This document shows, piece after piece, positions 7,976 through 15,638 of a stretch of 38,008 nucleotides of DNA. The notes under the pieces are model-generated. The model was given only the letters and a program-made list of their open reading frames with translations, was not told the DNA's origin and searched no databases. The translations under genes were made by a program, and so were the position numbers. Origin of the DNA: Acrocarpospora pleiomorpha (GTDB lineage: Bacteria > Actinomycetota > Actinomycetes > Streptosporangiales > Streptosporangiaceae); NCBI RefSeq assembly GCF_009687885.1, contig NZ_BLAF01000089.1, forward strand, positions 1 to 38,008. The letters run 5' to 3'. Each line of letters opens with the position of its first letter. Within the stretch, counting starts at the first letter, position 1.

Positions 7976-8009
7976 ATGGCGGGCTTGCCGCCCCACGAAT
8001 CAAAGCCGC

Positions 8010-8034
8010 GTGACCACACCCGCCATGTGGTCAC
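8010..8034 (-). terminator. hairpin terminator for the ArsR-VOC operon
   Basis: GTGACCACA and TGTGGTCAC form a perfect 9-bp stem with a 7-base loop, four bases past the VOC stop codon. There is no clear U-run, as is common in actinobacteria. Confidence 0.65.
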
Positions 8035-8038
8035 CGCA

Positions 8039-8443
8039 CTAGCCGGTGTAGACGGTGCCTTCCTCGACGAAGCAGAGTGAGTTGCCCCACGGATCCTTGG
8101 CGTAGAACGAGCGTTCACCCCACGGGCGGACGGCGATCGCGCCAGCCGGTTCGTCGTGGACGAGTTCGGTCGCCAGGCAGCCGAGGACTTTTGCTCGTTC
8201 GAAGATGGCTTCGAGGTCGTTCACGGTGAAGTACAGCGCTTTCGCCGCGGAGTGCGGTGCAGCGCCGGAATCCAGGATCGAAATGGTGACGGGTCCGCAC
8301 TCGAAGTAGGACCGCGAACCGGCCTGCCGGCGTCCTTGGATGCCGAGCAACCGGCTGTAGAAATCGATCGCCTCATCGAGATCGCCGACTTCCACGCTGA
8401 GCCGGAAGAAGTGTGGAACGTCCGTTGGCGCCGTTGCTGTCAT
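8039..8443 (-). CDS. VOC family protein, partner of ArsR regulator
   Basis: 134 residues from the ATG at 8443, directly behind the ArsR stop codon (one base between TGA and ATG). The ribosome site GAGGAAGG lies within the last ArsR codons, so the two are probably translationally coupled. The fold signature is HFFRLSVEVGDLDEAIDFYSRLLG, then KALYFTVNDLEAIFERAK, and the end SFYAKDPWGNSLCFVEEG. The C-terminal glutamate is at a usual metal-ligand position. The substrate is not indicated. ArsR-VOC pairs often handle small toxic or reactive compounds, and that is as far as the context goes. Confidence 0.88.
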   Translation of the reverse strand: MTATAPTDVPHFFRLSVEVGDLDEAIDFYSRLLGIQGRRQAGSRSYFECGPVTISILDSGAAPHSAAKALYFTVNDLEAIFERAKVLGCLATELVHDEPAGAIAVRPWGERSFYAKDPWGNSLCFVEEGTVYTG

Positions 8444-8444
8444 G

Positions 8445-8762
8445 TCAGCCGCCTTCCTCGTGATCACGTTTCTGGGAGAAATGAGCGAGCCACTGGCTTA
8501 CGAGATTGAGCCGTTTCGGCTCCAACCGATAGACCCGGAGGCGGCCTTGGCGCTCGCTGCTGACCAGGCCGGCCGTCTCCAATACCTGAAGGTGCCTGGT
8601 CGTCGTCTGCCAGGCGTGCGAGAACACCCCCGCGATCTCACCCGCCGTCATCGATCCGCCGTTGAAGCAGATCGTGAGCAGGACCCGCCGCCGCGCAGGA
8701 TGCGCCAGGGCACTGAAGAATGCTTCATAGGCATCTGAACGGCGGGCTGGCTCGTCCGTCAA
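8445..8762 (-). CDS. ArsR-family winged-helix transcriptional regulator
   Basis: 105 residues. It opens DAYEAFFSALAHPARRRVLLTI, and the recognition part is MTAGEIAGVFSHAWQTTTRHLQVLETAGLVSSERQGRLRVYRLEP, a complete winged helix. No cysteine pair of the metal-sensing type is present at the classic alpha-3 site, so a non-metal ligand or protein input is more likely. The start codon is a TTG. It heads a two-gene operon with the VOC protein and probably controls it. Confidence 0.88.
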   Translation of the reverse strand: MTDEPARRSDAYEAFFSALAHPARRRVLLTICFNGGSMTAGEIAGVFSHAWQTTTRHLQVLETAGLVSSERQGRLRVYRLEPKRLNLVSQWLAHFSQKRDHEEGG

Positions 8763-8799
8763 ACGAGCATCGGGCCCTCGCGGGTCCGTCAGACCTGAT

Positions 8800-8900
8800 C
8801 AGGGCTGAGCGAGTTCGTGCCCGGCCCAGATCGAATCGGGCCGAGCAAGTTCGTGCCCGGCCCAGGCCTGATCGGGTCCGAGGGAGTTCGTGGCCAACTG
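8800..8900. repeat. tandem repeat, about 36 bp by 3
   Basis: The block GAGCGAGTTCGTGCCCGGCC recurs at 36- and 37-bp spacing (8807, 8843, 8880), the last copy diverged. It fills most of the gap between ArsR and the 3' end of the CHAP gene. Confidence 0.8.
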
Positions 8901-8901
8901 G

Positions 8902-10110
8902 TCAGCTGTGGTGTCGTCCCCGGGGGCGGGTGTAGTGGCGGAATCCTGCGGTTGCGGCGGCGAGGACGATGAGTGCGGCGGCGATTCCGGAGATGGGGAA
9001 TTCGTGGATCGGAATCTCGTTCGCTGCGTTCTGGATCGCGGGGGTCGCGGTTCCCACAGTTGTCTCGGTGTCGGCGGTTGTCTTGGTGTTGGCGCTTGTC
9101 CTGGTATCGGCGCCTGTCCTGGTATCGGCGCCTGTCTTGGTGTTGGCGCCTGTCTTGGTGTTGGCGATCTTCTTGATGGTTGTCGGGGTCTGGGCGGGCG
9201 TGGATGCGCAGATTTTGGTGACTTCGGAGACTTTGGGGGTGGGGAACTTGGGGGTGGGTGGTTTGGGGGGTGAGCTGTCTCGCATGTTGTAGGCGCCGCT
9301 GGAGAACGGGGCGGGGGCGCCCTTCTTGCCCAGGCCTGAACCCCATTTGGTGATCACGTAGTCGATTTTGATGTGGCCCTCGCCGCTGCTCACGGTCAGG
9401 CTGGAGCTGTTCCAGCTGCTTCCGGTGAGTTCGGCGAAGGTCTTGCCGTCCAGGTCGAGCATGACGCCGCTGCCCGACGGATCGCCTGGCCCTCGATCGC
9501 CGACGAAGAATTTGGCTTTCCGGCCGTTGTGGATGACGTAGCCTTCGGTCCCCATCGGCCAGCTGGGGCTGGCGGCCAGGCCTTTCTGCATGGGTTTGCC
9601 CGAGGCGGGCGCCCCCGTGTCGCCGTTGACGCCGGAGCCGTCGTCCCAGAAATACGACGCGGTGGTGCTGCCCGCGAAGAGCGGAGTCTGGACCTGCTTC
9701 GGCACGCCGTAACCGGAGAATTCGGATTCGGGGCGGGTGACGCGCTGGACCTTGCCGTGCAGGGCTTCGATGGTGGTGACCTTGCCGCTGGCGGCCTCTT
9801 CCACGATGCCGACCTGAGCGTGCTTCTTGAGGAAGGCGACGGCGCCGGGTTGCGGCTGGGTGGCCCAGGCGTTCTGGGTCTTGAACCAGGCCTGGTGGTC
9901 GGGGGTGTGGGCGAACTTGCCGACGGACTTGCTCACGCCCGCCGTGCCGGCCGCCCACGAGACGAAGGAGTCGCACCAGGGGGCGTTGGCGAATCCGGCC
10001 GAGGTGCCTTGCGCGTACCAGGCGCCGTACTTGCTCTTCTGACCATGCTCAACGCGGTAACCCAACTCCTGCCGGGCCGCGTCAAGCAGCTTGTCCGCGA
10101 TGCTGGAAAT
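8902..10110 (-). CDS. CHAP-domain amidase/peptidase-like protein with C-terminal membrane anchor, probable ATT start
   Basis: About 402 residues. The N-terminal CHAP-type domain has the pattern ADKLLDAARQELGYRV, then APWCDSFVSWAAGTAG with the likely catalytic cysteine near residue 46, and KHAQVGIVEE with the likely histidine. Such domains cleave peptidoglycan amide bonds. A middle beta-rich region follows (residues about 150-280). Then come a threonine-rich stretch of six-residue repeats (NTKTGA, DTRTGA) and a single C-terminal membrane helix (ISGIAAALIVLAAATAGF) with a basic tail. No signal peptide is visible. No ATG, GTG or TTG lies in a sensible place. AGGAGA sits six bases before an in-frame ATT at 10110, exactly where family proteins start. 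An upstream ATG at 10314 would overlap the divergent gene. Confidence 0.8.
   Translation of the reverse strand: MSSIADKLLDAARQELGYRVEHGQKSKYGAWYAQGTSAGFANAPWCDSFVSWAAGTAGVSKSVGKFAHTPDHQAWFKTQNAWATQPQPGAVAFLKKHAQVGIVEEAASGKVTTIEALHGKVQRVTRPESEFSGYGVPKQVQTPLFAGSTTASYFWDDGSGVNGDTGAPASGKPMQKGLAASPSWPMGTEGYVIHNGRKAKFFVGDRGPGDPSGSGVMLDLDGKTFAELTGSSWNSSSLTVSSGEGHIKIDYVITKWGSGLGKKGAPAPFSSGAYNMRDSSPPKPPTPKFPTPKVSEVTKICASTPAQTPTTIKKIANTKTGANTKTGADTRTGADTRTSANTKTTADTETTVGTATPAIQNAANEIPIHEFPISGIAAALIVLAAATAGFRHYTRPRGRHHS
9066..9168 (-). repeat. in-frame 18-bp minisatellite in the CHAP protein gene
   Basis: About six units of 18 bp such as GGTATCGGCGCCTGTCTT, encoding hexapeptides of the form NTKTGA or DTRTGA. 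The period keeps the frame. It forms the flexible linker before the membrane anchor. Confidence 0.85.
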
Positions 10111-10263
10111 GGGGGATCTCCTGGGGGTTTGGTCACGGATGAGTAACCGGACATTAATCCCATCGCTGCTGAAACCACAGGAAAACGTGACAAACTTTAC
10201 CTTTGGTTTGGAATGGATCGGCGGGAGCAGTGGAGAGGGGCAGCCTCGGCCCGAGGAGGAGCC

Positions 10264-11070
10264 ATGGTCAGCACGAGCCCCACCCGGAAGATCGCCAGAA
10301 GGGTGGCAGAACACCCGATTCTTGAGCGGGCGGCGAAGATCGGTTTCGCCGCCAGAGGCGTGCTCTACGGGCTTATCGGCCTGGTCGCGCTACAGATCGG
10401 CCTCGGCAACGGGGTCAGCGCGGAGGCCGACAAGAGCGGCGCCATCCACCTCGTGGCGAGCCGTCCGCTGGGCGGGCTACTCCTGTGGATCATGGCGTTC
10501 GGGCTGGCAGGCCTGGCCCTCTGGCAGATCGGCGAAATGATCTTCGGGTCGCATGAGCCGCTGGACCGCGTCGAGGCCACGGGACGCGTGGTCGTCTACG
10601 TCGCCCTCGTGGTCTCGTTGCTGGGTCTGCTCCTGTCCGGGAAAAACGCGAGCTCGACCGACGAGCAGTCCCAGGACGTGACGCGACTGCTGTTCGAACT
10701 TCCCGCGGGTCAGGTGCTCGTCGCGCTGCTGGGCCTGGGGATGGTGGCGCTTGGTGTGTACTCGATCCGCGAGGGCTTGACCGAACGATTCATGCGGCAC
10801 ATGACCGTCAGCGCGCCCCGAGCCCGGGCAACCGTGGTGAGGCTCGGCAAGGCCGGATATGTCGCCCGTGGGGTGATCGCTGTGGCGGCCGGAGGCCTCA
10901 TCTGCCAGGCCGCTCTCACGTACGATCCCGAAAAAGCGGTGGGTATCGACGGCGCGCTCAAGGCACTGGCCGACACCCCGGTGGGTCCGTGGCTGCTCGT
11001 CGTCGTCGCGAGCGGCGTCGTGCTGTTCGCCGTGTACTGCTTCGCCGAGGCGCGGTGGCATCGGACGTGA
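10264..11070 (+). CDS. DUF1206 integral membrane protein
   Basis: 268 residues, starting at an ATG with AGGAGGA just upstream. It shows three related units, each with two membrane helices and an opening of the type AAKIGFAARGVLYGLIGLVA (about residue 20), VEATGRVVVYVALVVSL (about 100) and LGKAGYVARGVIAVAAGGL (about 195). This triple arrangement defines DUF1206. The function is unknown. It is divergent from the CHAP gene, with 153 bp between, and ends back-to-back with the next gene: the stop codons TGA and TCA(TGA) abut at 11070/11071. Confidence 0.9.
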   Translation: MVSTSPTRKIARRVAEHPILERAAKIGFAARGVLYGLIGLVALQIGLGNGVSAEADKSGAIHLVASRPLGGLLLWIMAFGLAGLALWQIGEMIFGSHEPLDRVEATGRVVVYVALVVSLLGLLLSGKNASSTDEQSQDVTRLLFELPAGQVLVALLGLGMVALGVYSIREGLTERFMRHMTVSAPRARATVVRLGKAGYVARGVIAVAAGGLICQAALTYDPEKAVGIDGALKALADTPVGPWLLVVVASGVVLFAVYCFAEARWHRT

Positions 11071-12153
11071 TCAGACCAGGAGCATGATCTCCCAAGAGCC
11101 GGGATCATCCGTGTACGCGGCGAGCGGCTTGCCCGTGAGCGTCTCCAGGAAATCGATGTCGATCGGGCACACACCCGGCGAAAGCTCGCGGAAGCTCTGC
11201 ACGCAGTCGGCGCCGAGCAGGTCCTTCAGGCGGGCACGATAGGCGAGGACCACGTCGAACGGGATCACATCGTCGGCCGGAACCCGCCCGGTGAACTCGG
11301 CCGCGAGCGTGGCCACTCCTTCGGCCACGGCGGGCAACGGCTCCAGAACCGTGACATAACGTTCGCGATCATGGTCGAGGGCGTGCCAGGTGTATTCGGG
11401 GCTGACCGAATCGTCGAGATCGCCGTACGTCGCGAGGACCAGCGCGGGGAGGGTCAGCCCGATCTCGGCCGCCGGCCGGAATTCCGGCTCCTCGTGTTCG
11501 GCCGCCTGCCGCTGGTATTCGGCGACCGTGACGAACGGCCCGAATTCGAAGCTCACGGGGGCGACTTCGTCGGGCTCGTCCGGTTCGTGGATCTCAGAGT
11601 TGGCGGCGATGACGACCAGTTGCACGTGGTCGGCCTCGGGGAGGGTGACCTGCTCGTCGGTGAGCGCGGCGAGGCTGTCGAGGTCGATCGAGAAGCGCGC
11701 CTCGCTCCACCAGCGATAGCTGAGCTCGCAGTCGGCCCCGAGAAATTCGCGAAGCCGATCCCGGTAACCGACCGTCTGATCCAGATCCGCGTACGCGATG
11801 TTGGACCCGTAATACGCCGCCGCCAAGCGCGCCAGCCCTTCCGGCGACCGAGGTCGCAGGACGGTGAGAATGTCAGTGTTGTGGAAGCAGGAGATCCCGT
11901 CGGAGAAGGTCTGCGCGGCCAGCCATTCCCGGTCCGAAGGCAGTTCCCGCGGGTCGGAGGCGATCAGTGCGAGCACGGGTAGCTCGATGCCATAAGCCTC
12001 AAGGGGCTGGTAAGGACCGCGGTCCCAGTCGGCGGCCGGGCTGTGGCGGACTCCGAGGGCGTCCAGCCGGGCGATGTCACCGGCGGCGATGGCGGCGTCG
12101 TCTTCGCCCCAATCCGGATAATGTTCATGAGCGATCGCACGCCAGTCGGTCAC
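11071..12153 (-). CDS. uncharacterised protein with internal duplication, coupled to the NRPS gene
   Basis: 360 residues from the GTG at 12153 (another GTG at 12159 is equally possible), beginning about 13 bp after the NRPS stop. I do not recognise a named family. The protein is acidic and soluble. It contains two related halves. The first has LPVLALIASD and later YRDRLREFLGADCELSYRWWSE then FSIDLDSLAALT. The second has LPALVLATYGD and later YRARLKDLLGADCVQSFRELSP then CPIDIDFLETLT. Spacing within each half is similar, about 115 residues. Its position suggests cotranscription with the NRPS, but it may be an unrelated passenger. No membrane segment or catalytic motif is obvious. Confidence 0.75.
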   Translation of the reverse strand: MTDWRAIAHEHYPDWGEDDAAIAAGDIARLDALGVRHSPAADWDRGPYQPLEAYGIELPVLALIASDPRELPSDREWLAAQTFSDGISCFHNTDILTVLRPRSPEGLARLAAAYYGSNIAYADLDQTVGYRDRLREFLGADCELSYRWWSEARFSIDLDSLAALTDEQVTLPEADHVQLVVIAANSEIHEPDEPDEVAPVSFEFGPFVTVAEYQRQAAEHEEPEFRPAAEIGLTLPALVLATYGDLDDSVSPEYTWHALDHDRERYVTVLEPLPAVAEGVATLAAEFTGRVPADDVIPFDVVLAYRARLKDLLGADCVQSFRELSPGVCPIDIDFLETLTGKPLAAYTDDPGSWEIMLLV

Positions 12154-12166
12154 GATCACACGGTAT

Positions 12167-15100
12167 CTACCGCAGAACAGGCCGAACAGGGCCCGCACTG
12201 AGCAAAGTATGGCTTGCCGACCGTTCCAATCCGCTGACCACGGCGGCGATTCCGGCGATCGTGGGCGTGTCGAAGAAGGCGTAGAACGGGACATCGACGT
12301 TGAATCGGTCGCGGATTCTGGCCGCGATCTGGGTGATGGTGAGGGAGTGGCCGCCCAGGTCGAAAAGGCTCTCTTCCGGATCGATGCCATCCAAGCCAAA
12401 CACGTTCGCCCAGATCTCCGCGACGGCTTCCAGCGGCGATTCGCCCGCCTGAACGTCGGCAGCGGGCTCGTCATAACGGGGCAGAGCGGCGCGGTCGAGC
12501 TTGCCGTTGGGGGTCAACGGCAGGGCGTCAAGCTCGACGAAAGCAGCTGGCACCATGTAGGCGGGCAGCTGCCGCCCGAGGTGGCGGCGCAGGTCAGGAG
12601 CGCCGCCCACGGTGTACGCGATGAGTTGCTCGTCCTGGACCGCGACCGCGGCCTCCTTCGCGTGCGCCAGCAGGCAGGCTTCTATCTCGCCAAGCTCGAT
12701 GCGGTGCCCACGAAGTTTGATCTGATTGTCGGTACGCCCCAGAAACTCCAGTTCGTCCCCCCGGAGGCGGACACGATCGCCGGTGCGATACATCCGAACC
12801 GACCGGGTGAGAAATCGTTCGGCCGTCAGCTCGGGCCGGTTGAGATAGCCACGAGCGAGCCCAGCTCCGGCGATGTAAAGCTCACCGGGGACGCCATACG
12901 GGACCGGGTCAAGGTTGTCGTCGAGAATCAGCAGCTGGGTGTTGGCAAGCGGACGCCCGATGCTCACCCGATCGGGATCGAGCGGAATATCGGCCAGCGT
13001 GGACCAAATCGTGGTCTCGGTCGGTCCATACATGTTGAGCAGCCGCCCCACTCGCGCCCGAAGCCGCCCGGCCAGCGGCAACGGCAGAGCTTCGCCTCCA
13101 GTGAGAGCGGTTCCCTCGAAGGCAAACCCAGCATCCGACAACAGACGCCAGGTCGACGGAGTGGCCTGCAGGTGACTGATCCGGTGACGCTCGGCAAGCT
13201 TCGTCAAAGCGGCACCATCGGCCGTGTCGGACTCCGCAGCGATAACAACCGAGCCCCCCGTGATCAGCGGAAGCCAGAGCTCCAGCACCGAGATATCGAA
13301 GGACAACGACGTCACAGCCAGCCAGAGATTCCCCGCTTCGGCGCGAAGCTCATCGCGCATCGCCAGCAGCAGGTTGGCCAACGCACGATGCTCAATCTCG
13401 ACACCCTTCGGCCGCCCAGTGGACCCCGAGGTGTAAATCACATACGCGAGCTCGCCACCAGCCGAATCCGACTTAGCGCGCGAGACCACACTCGCACCCA
13501 CGGGGTCGCTACCCGAACCGGCAAAAGCCTCCACCTCCTCGGCCCCACGATCAATCCCAGGACCGGCAAACGACACCCCAGCCGCGAAATCACCACCCGA
13601 ATCGGAAATCGAAGCCACCTGATCGGTACCAGGGTCGGGGAACGAAACCGCAGCCACGAGGTCAGCGCCCGGAGCGGCGAACGAGGCCGCGTCCGCAGCT
13701 GAGTGATAGGCACCCTGATTGGCGAACGAAGCCGTGACGGCGAAATCAGCGCCCGAACCCACTCGATCGACACCAGCCTCGTCCAACGAAACCGCGACCG
13801 CGAAATCAGCACCCGAACCCACTCGATCGACACCAGCCTCGTCCAACGAAACCGCAGCCGCGTGATCGGAGAGCGAAACCGTTGTCGTGGGTGGGTGATC
13901 AGTATGAGGATCGGCGAATGGGACCACTGTCACGCCCGGCATGTGAGTGCCTGGGTCGGCGAGGAGGATCTTGGCGCCGGAGTCGGTGAGGATGTAGTTG
14001 AGGCGTTCGGTCGGGTATGCGGGGTCGAGTGGCAGGTAGGCGGTGCCGGCCTTCCAGCAAGCCAGGACGCCTGTCATCAACCGTTCCGAGCGGCCGGCGG
14101 ACAGGGCGACCAGATCGCCCGTTTTGGCTCCGGCCAGCTTGAGCTGTTCTGCCAGCCGCTCGGCGAGGCGATCCAGCTCGGCGTAGGTCAGGCGGGTCTC
14201 GCCGCTGATCACGGCGACCGCGTCCGGTGTTGATGTGATCTGCTCCCGGAGCAAGTCCAGAACGCTCACCTGCGGGTACGCGATGTCCGCCCCCGCCACG
14301 ACCGGTCCATCGGCGACCGTCAACTCCCGCACTGCGATATCCGGATTTTTCGTGACCTGGGCGAGGATTGCCTGCCAGTGTGCGGCGATCCGTTCCACGT
14401 CGGCGCGAGCGATCGATCGAGGCGCGAACTGGAACATGACGCCCAGTCCGTCCGGCCCGTCCACCAGGTGAATGCGCAGGGCATTGCGGGCGGTGCGGTT
14501 GAAGACCACCCAGTCCACGCTGGTCCCTGACGGTGGCGCGATCCGGCGGCGATAGGTCAGCGAGACGGGGGCGAGCGAGACCCCAGGCCGGAGCCCAGGA
14601 ACCGCCCTTCCCAGTGGAACCTCGCGAACGCGGTAGAGCTCCCGCAATCCCGCCCGAACCGACCGGGCGAACTCCGCAAAGCTCACATCCGGCGATGGTT
14701 TCGAAGCGAAGGGCAACTCGTTCACGTACATGCCGATCCGGCCAAGCGCCTCCGCAGGCCGTACGCCAAGATCTAGAGCGGTCGCCGGGCGCTCGTTGCC
14801 GTAGCGGCGCAGGAGTGCGTGGACGCTTGCGACGATCAGCTCGAACCGCGTCACACCGAGTCGCTCGGCGGCATCCGCGAGCGCGGATTCGGGCAGCCGG
14901 AACTCGACCGCGTCTCCCGCCTGAACTTCCTGGTCAGACCGGTCGAACCCGGGCAGCACGACCTCGTCGGGCTCGGCCCACCGCTCCGACCAGTACGCCC
15001 GCGCCGCCGGCGCCCCCGCCGCGATCCGCGCCGCCTCCCGATCGGGATCCTCACCCGGGCCGAGCTCCGGCAGCTCCGGCGCGAAGCCCTCGACCTCGGC

Positions 15101-15508
15101 TCGGTAACACGCCGCCAGATCGGCCACGAAGACGTCGGTCGACTGCCCGTCGAAGGCCAGATGGTGCACGACGACGAGCAGCCGCCCGTCGTCGAGCAGG
15201 GTCATCCGCGCCAGCGGCCCTTTCTCCAGGTCGAACGGACGGAGAATCTCCTGCTCCGGATCCGAACCGAGCTCGACCCGGACCGGCAATCCCTCGACCA
15301 GGTACGGAACTCCGTCCGTTTGCCGGATCGCCGCTCTGAGCAGCGGATGCCGTTCGACCACTCGCGCGCACGCCCGGCCCAGCGCCGGAATGTCCACAGG
15401 ACCGGCGAACCGGACCGCGAACGGCATGTGATGAACCGCTCCCAGGTCACTGAGCTGCTCGTTGAACCAGATGCCGCTCTGCGGGACCGAGATTCGAACG
15501 TGTTCCAT
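12167..15508 (-). CDS. nonribosomal peptide synthetase, C-A-PCP module
   Basis: 1113 residues. The condensation domain covers about 1-410 with VVHHLAFDGQS (HHxxxDG) near residue 115. The adenylation domain spans about 415-1005: A1 LTYAELD, A2 KAGTAYLPLDPAYP, A3 YVIYTSGSTGRPKG near 686, A5 NMYGPTETTIWST, A7 YRTGDRVR, A8 LGRTDNQIKLRGHRIELGEIE, A10 PNGKLDRA. The carrier domain has LFDLGGHSLTITQ, with the phosphopantetheine serine near 1055. I read the specificity residues by eye as D-I-L-Q-L-G-M-I-W-K. This is close to a code I recall for glycine, but tentative. No thioesterase follows. About 125 extra residues of degenerate 20-residue repeats lie between A2 and A3. It is divergent from the second NRPS. 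Confidence 0.93.
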   Translation of the reverse strand: MEHVRISVPQSGIWFNEQLSDLGAVHHMPFAVRFAGPVDIPALGRACARVVERHPLLRAAIRQTDGVPYLVEGLPVRVELGSDPEQEILRPFDLEKGPLARMTLLDDGRLLVVVHHLAFDGQSTDVFVADLAACYRAEVEGFAPELPELGPGEDPDREAARIAAGAPAARAYWSERWAEPDEVVLPGFDRSDQEVQAGDAVEFRLPESALADAAERLGVTRFELIVASVHALLRRYGNERPATALDLGVRPAEALGRIGMYVNELPFASKPSPDVSFAEFARSVRAGLRELYRVREVPLGRAVPGLRPGVSLAPVSLTYRRRIAPPSGTSVDWVVFNRTARNALRIHLVDGPDGLGVMFQFAPRSIARADVERIAAHWQAILAQVTKNPDIAVRELTVADGPVVAGADIAYPQVSVLDLLREQITSTPDAVAVISGETRLTYAELDRLAERLAEQLKLAGAKTGDLVALSAGRSERLMTGVLACWKAGTAYLPLDPAYPTERLNYILTDSGAKILLADPGTHMPGVTVVPFADPHTDHPPTTTVSLSDHAAAVSLDEAGVDRVGSGADFAVAVSLDEAGVDRVGSGADFAVTASFANQGAYHSAADAASFAAPGADLVAAVSFPDPGTDQVASISDSGGDFAAGVSFAGPGIDRGAEEVEAFAGSGSDPVGASVVSRAKSDSAGGELAYVIYTSGSTGRPKGVEIEHRALANLLLAMRDELRAEAGNLWLAVTSLSFDISVLELWLPLITGGSVVIAAESDTADGAALTKLAERHRISHLQATPSTWRLLSDAGFAFEGTALTGGEALPLPLAGRLRARVGRLLNMYGPTETTIWSTLADIPLDPDRVSIGRPLANTQLLILDDNLDPVPYGVPGELYIAGAGLARGYLNRPELTAERFLTRSVRMYRTGDRVRLRGDELEFLGRTDNQIKLRGHRIELGEIEACLLAHAKEAAVAVQDEQLIAYTVGGAPDLRRHLGRQLPAYMVPAAFVELDALPLTPNGKLDRAALPRYDEPAADVQAGESPLEAVAEIWANVFGLDGIDPEESLFDLGGHSLTITQIAARIRDRFNVDVPFYAFFDTPTIAGIAAVVSGLERSASHTLLSAGPVRPVLR
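13741..13860 (-). repeat. 60-bp tandem duplication inside the NRPS adenylation domain
   Basis: Two units, 13741-13800 and 13801-13860, differ at three positions. Each encodes a 20-residue unit containing SLDEAGVDRVGSGADFA. More diverged units (for example SFPDPGTDQVA and SFAGPGIDRGA) extend to about 13500. All are in frame. Confidence 0.93.
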
Positions 15509-15638
15509 TGAACCGCCCCAACGATCGCTTATTTCGTGAGTATGACTAGAAATTGCAGCAGTTTGCTAGATACTTGTGATGATTCGTTCGGAGTGGTTTA
15601 CTCCGAGAGATCATCCACGGCTGCGGAAGAAGCGGACG
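15509..15638. promoter_or_regulatory. divergent NRPS promoter region
   Basis: 130 bp separating the two NRPS genes. It contains a short stem CGGAGT-ggttt-ACTCCG at 15589-15605, in the leader of the rightward gene, and AT-richer sequence at 15530-15590 where promoters would lie. I cannot assign exact -10/-35 boxes. Confidence 0.5.

Noticed and set aside
10141..10263. c-di-AMP (ydaO) riboswitch before the CHAP gene, known upstream of many actinobacterial wall hydrolases
   Set aside because: The conserved core blocks of that riboswitch were not found in this short intergenic region.
10111..10314. Extended N-terminus of the CHAP protein from an ATG at 10314
   Set aside because: It would overlap the start of the divergent DUF1206 gene and cross its promoter, and the residues resemble no signal peptide or domain.
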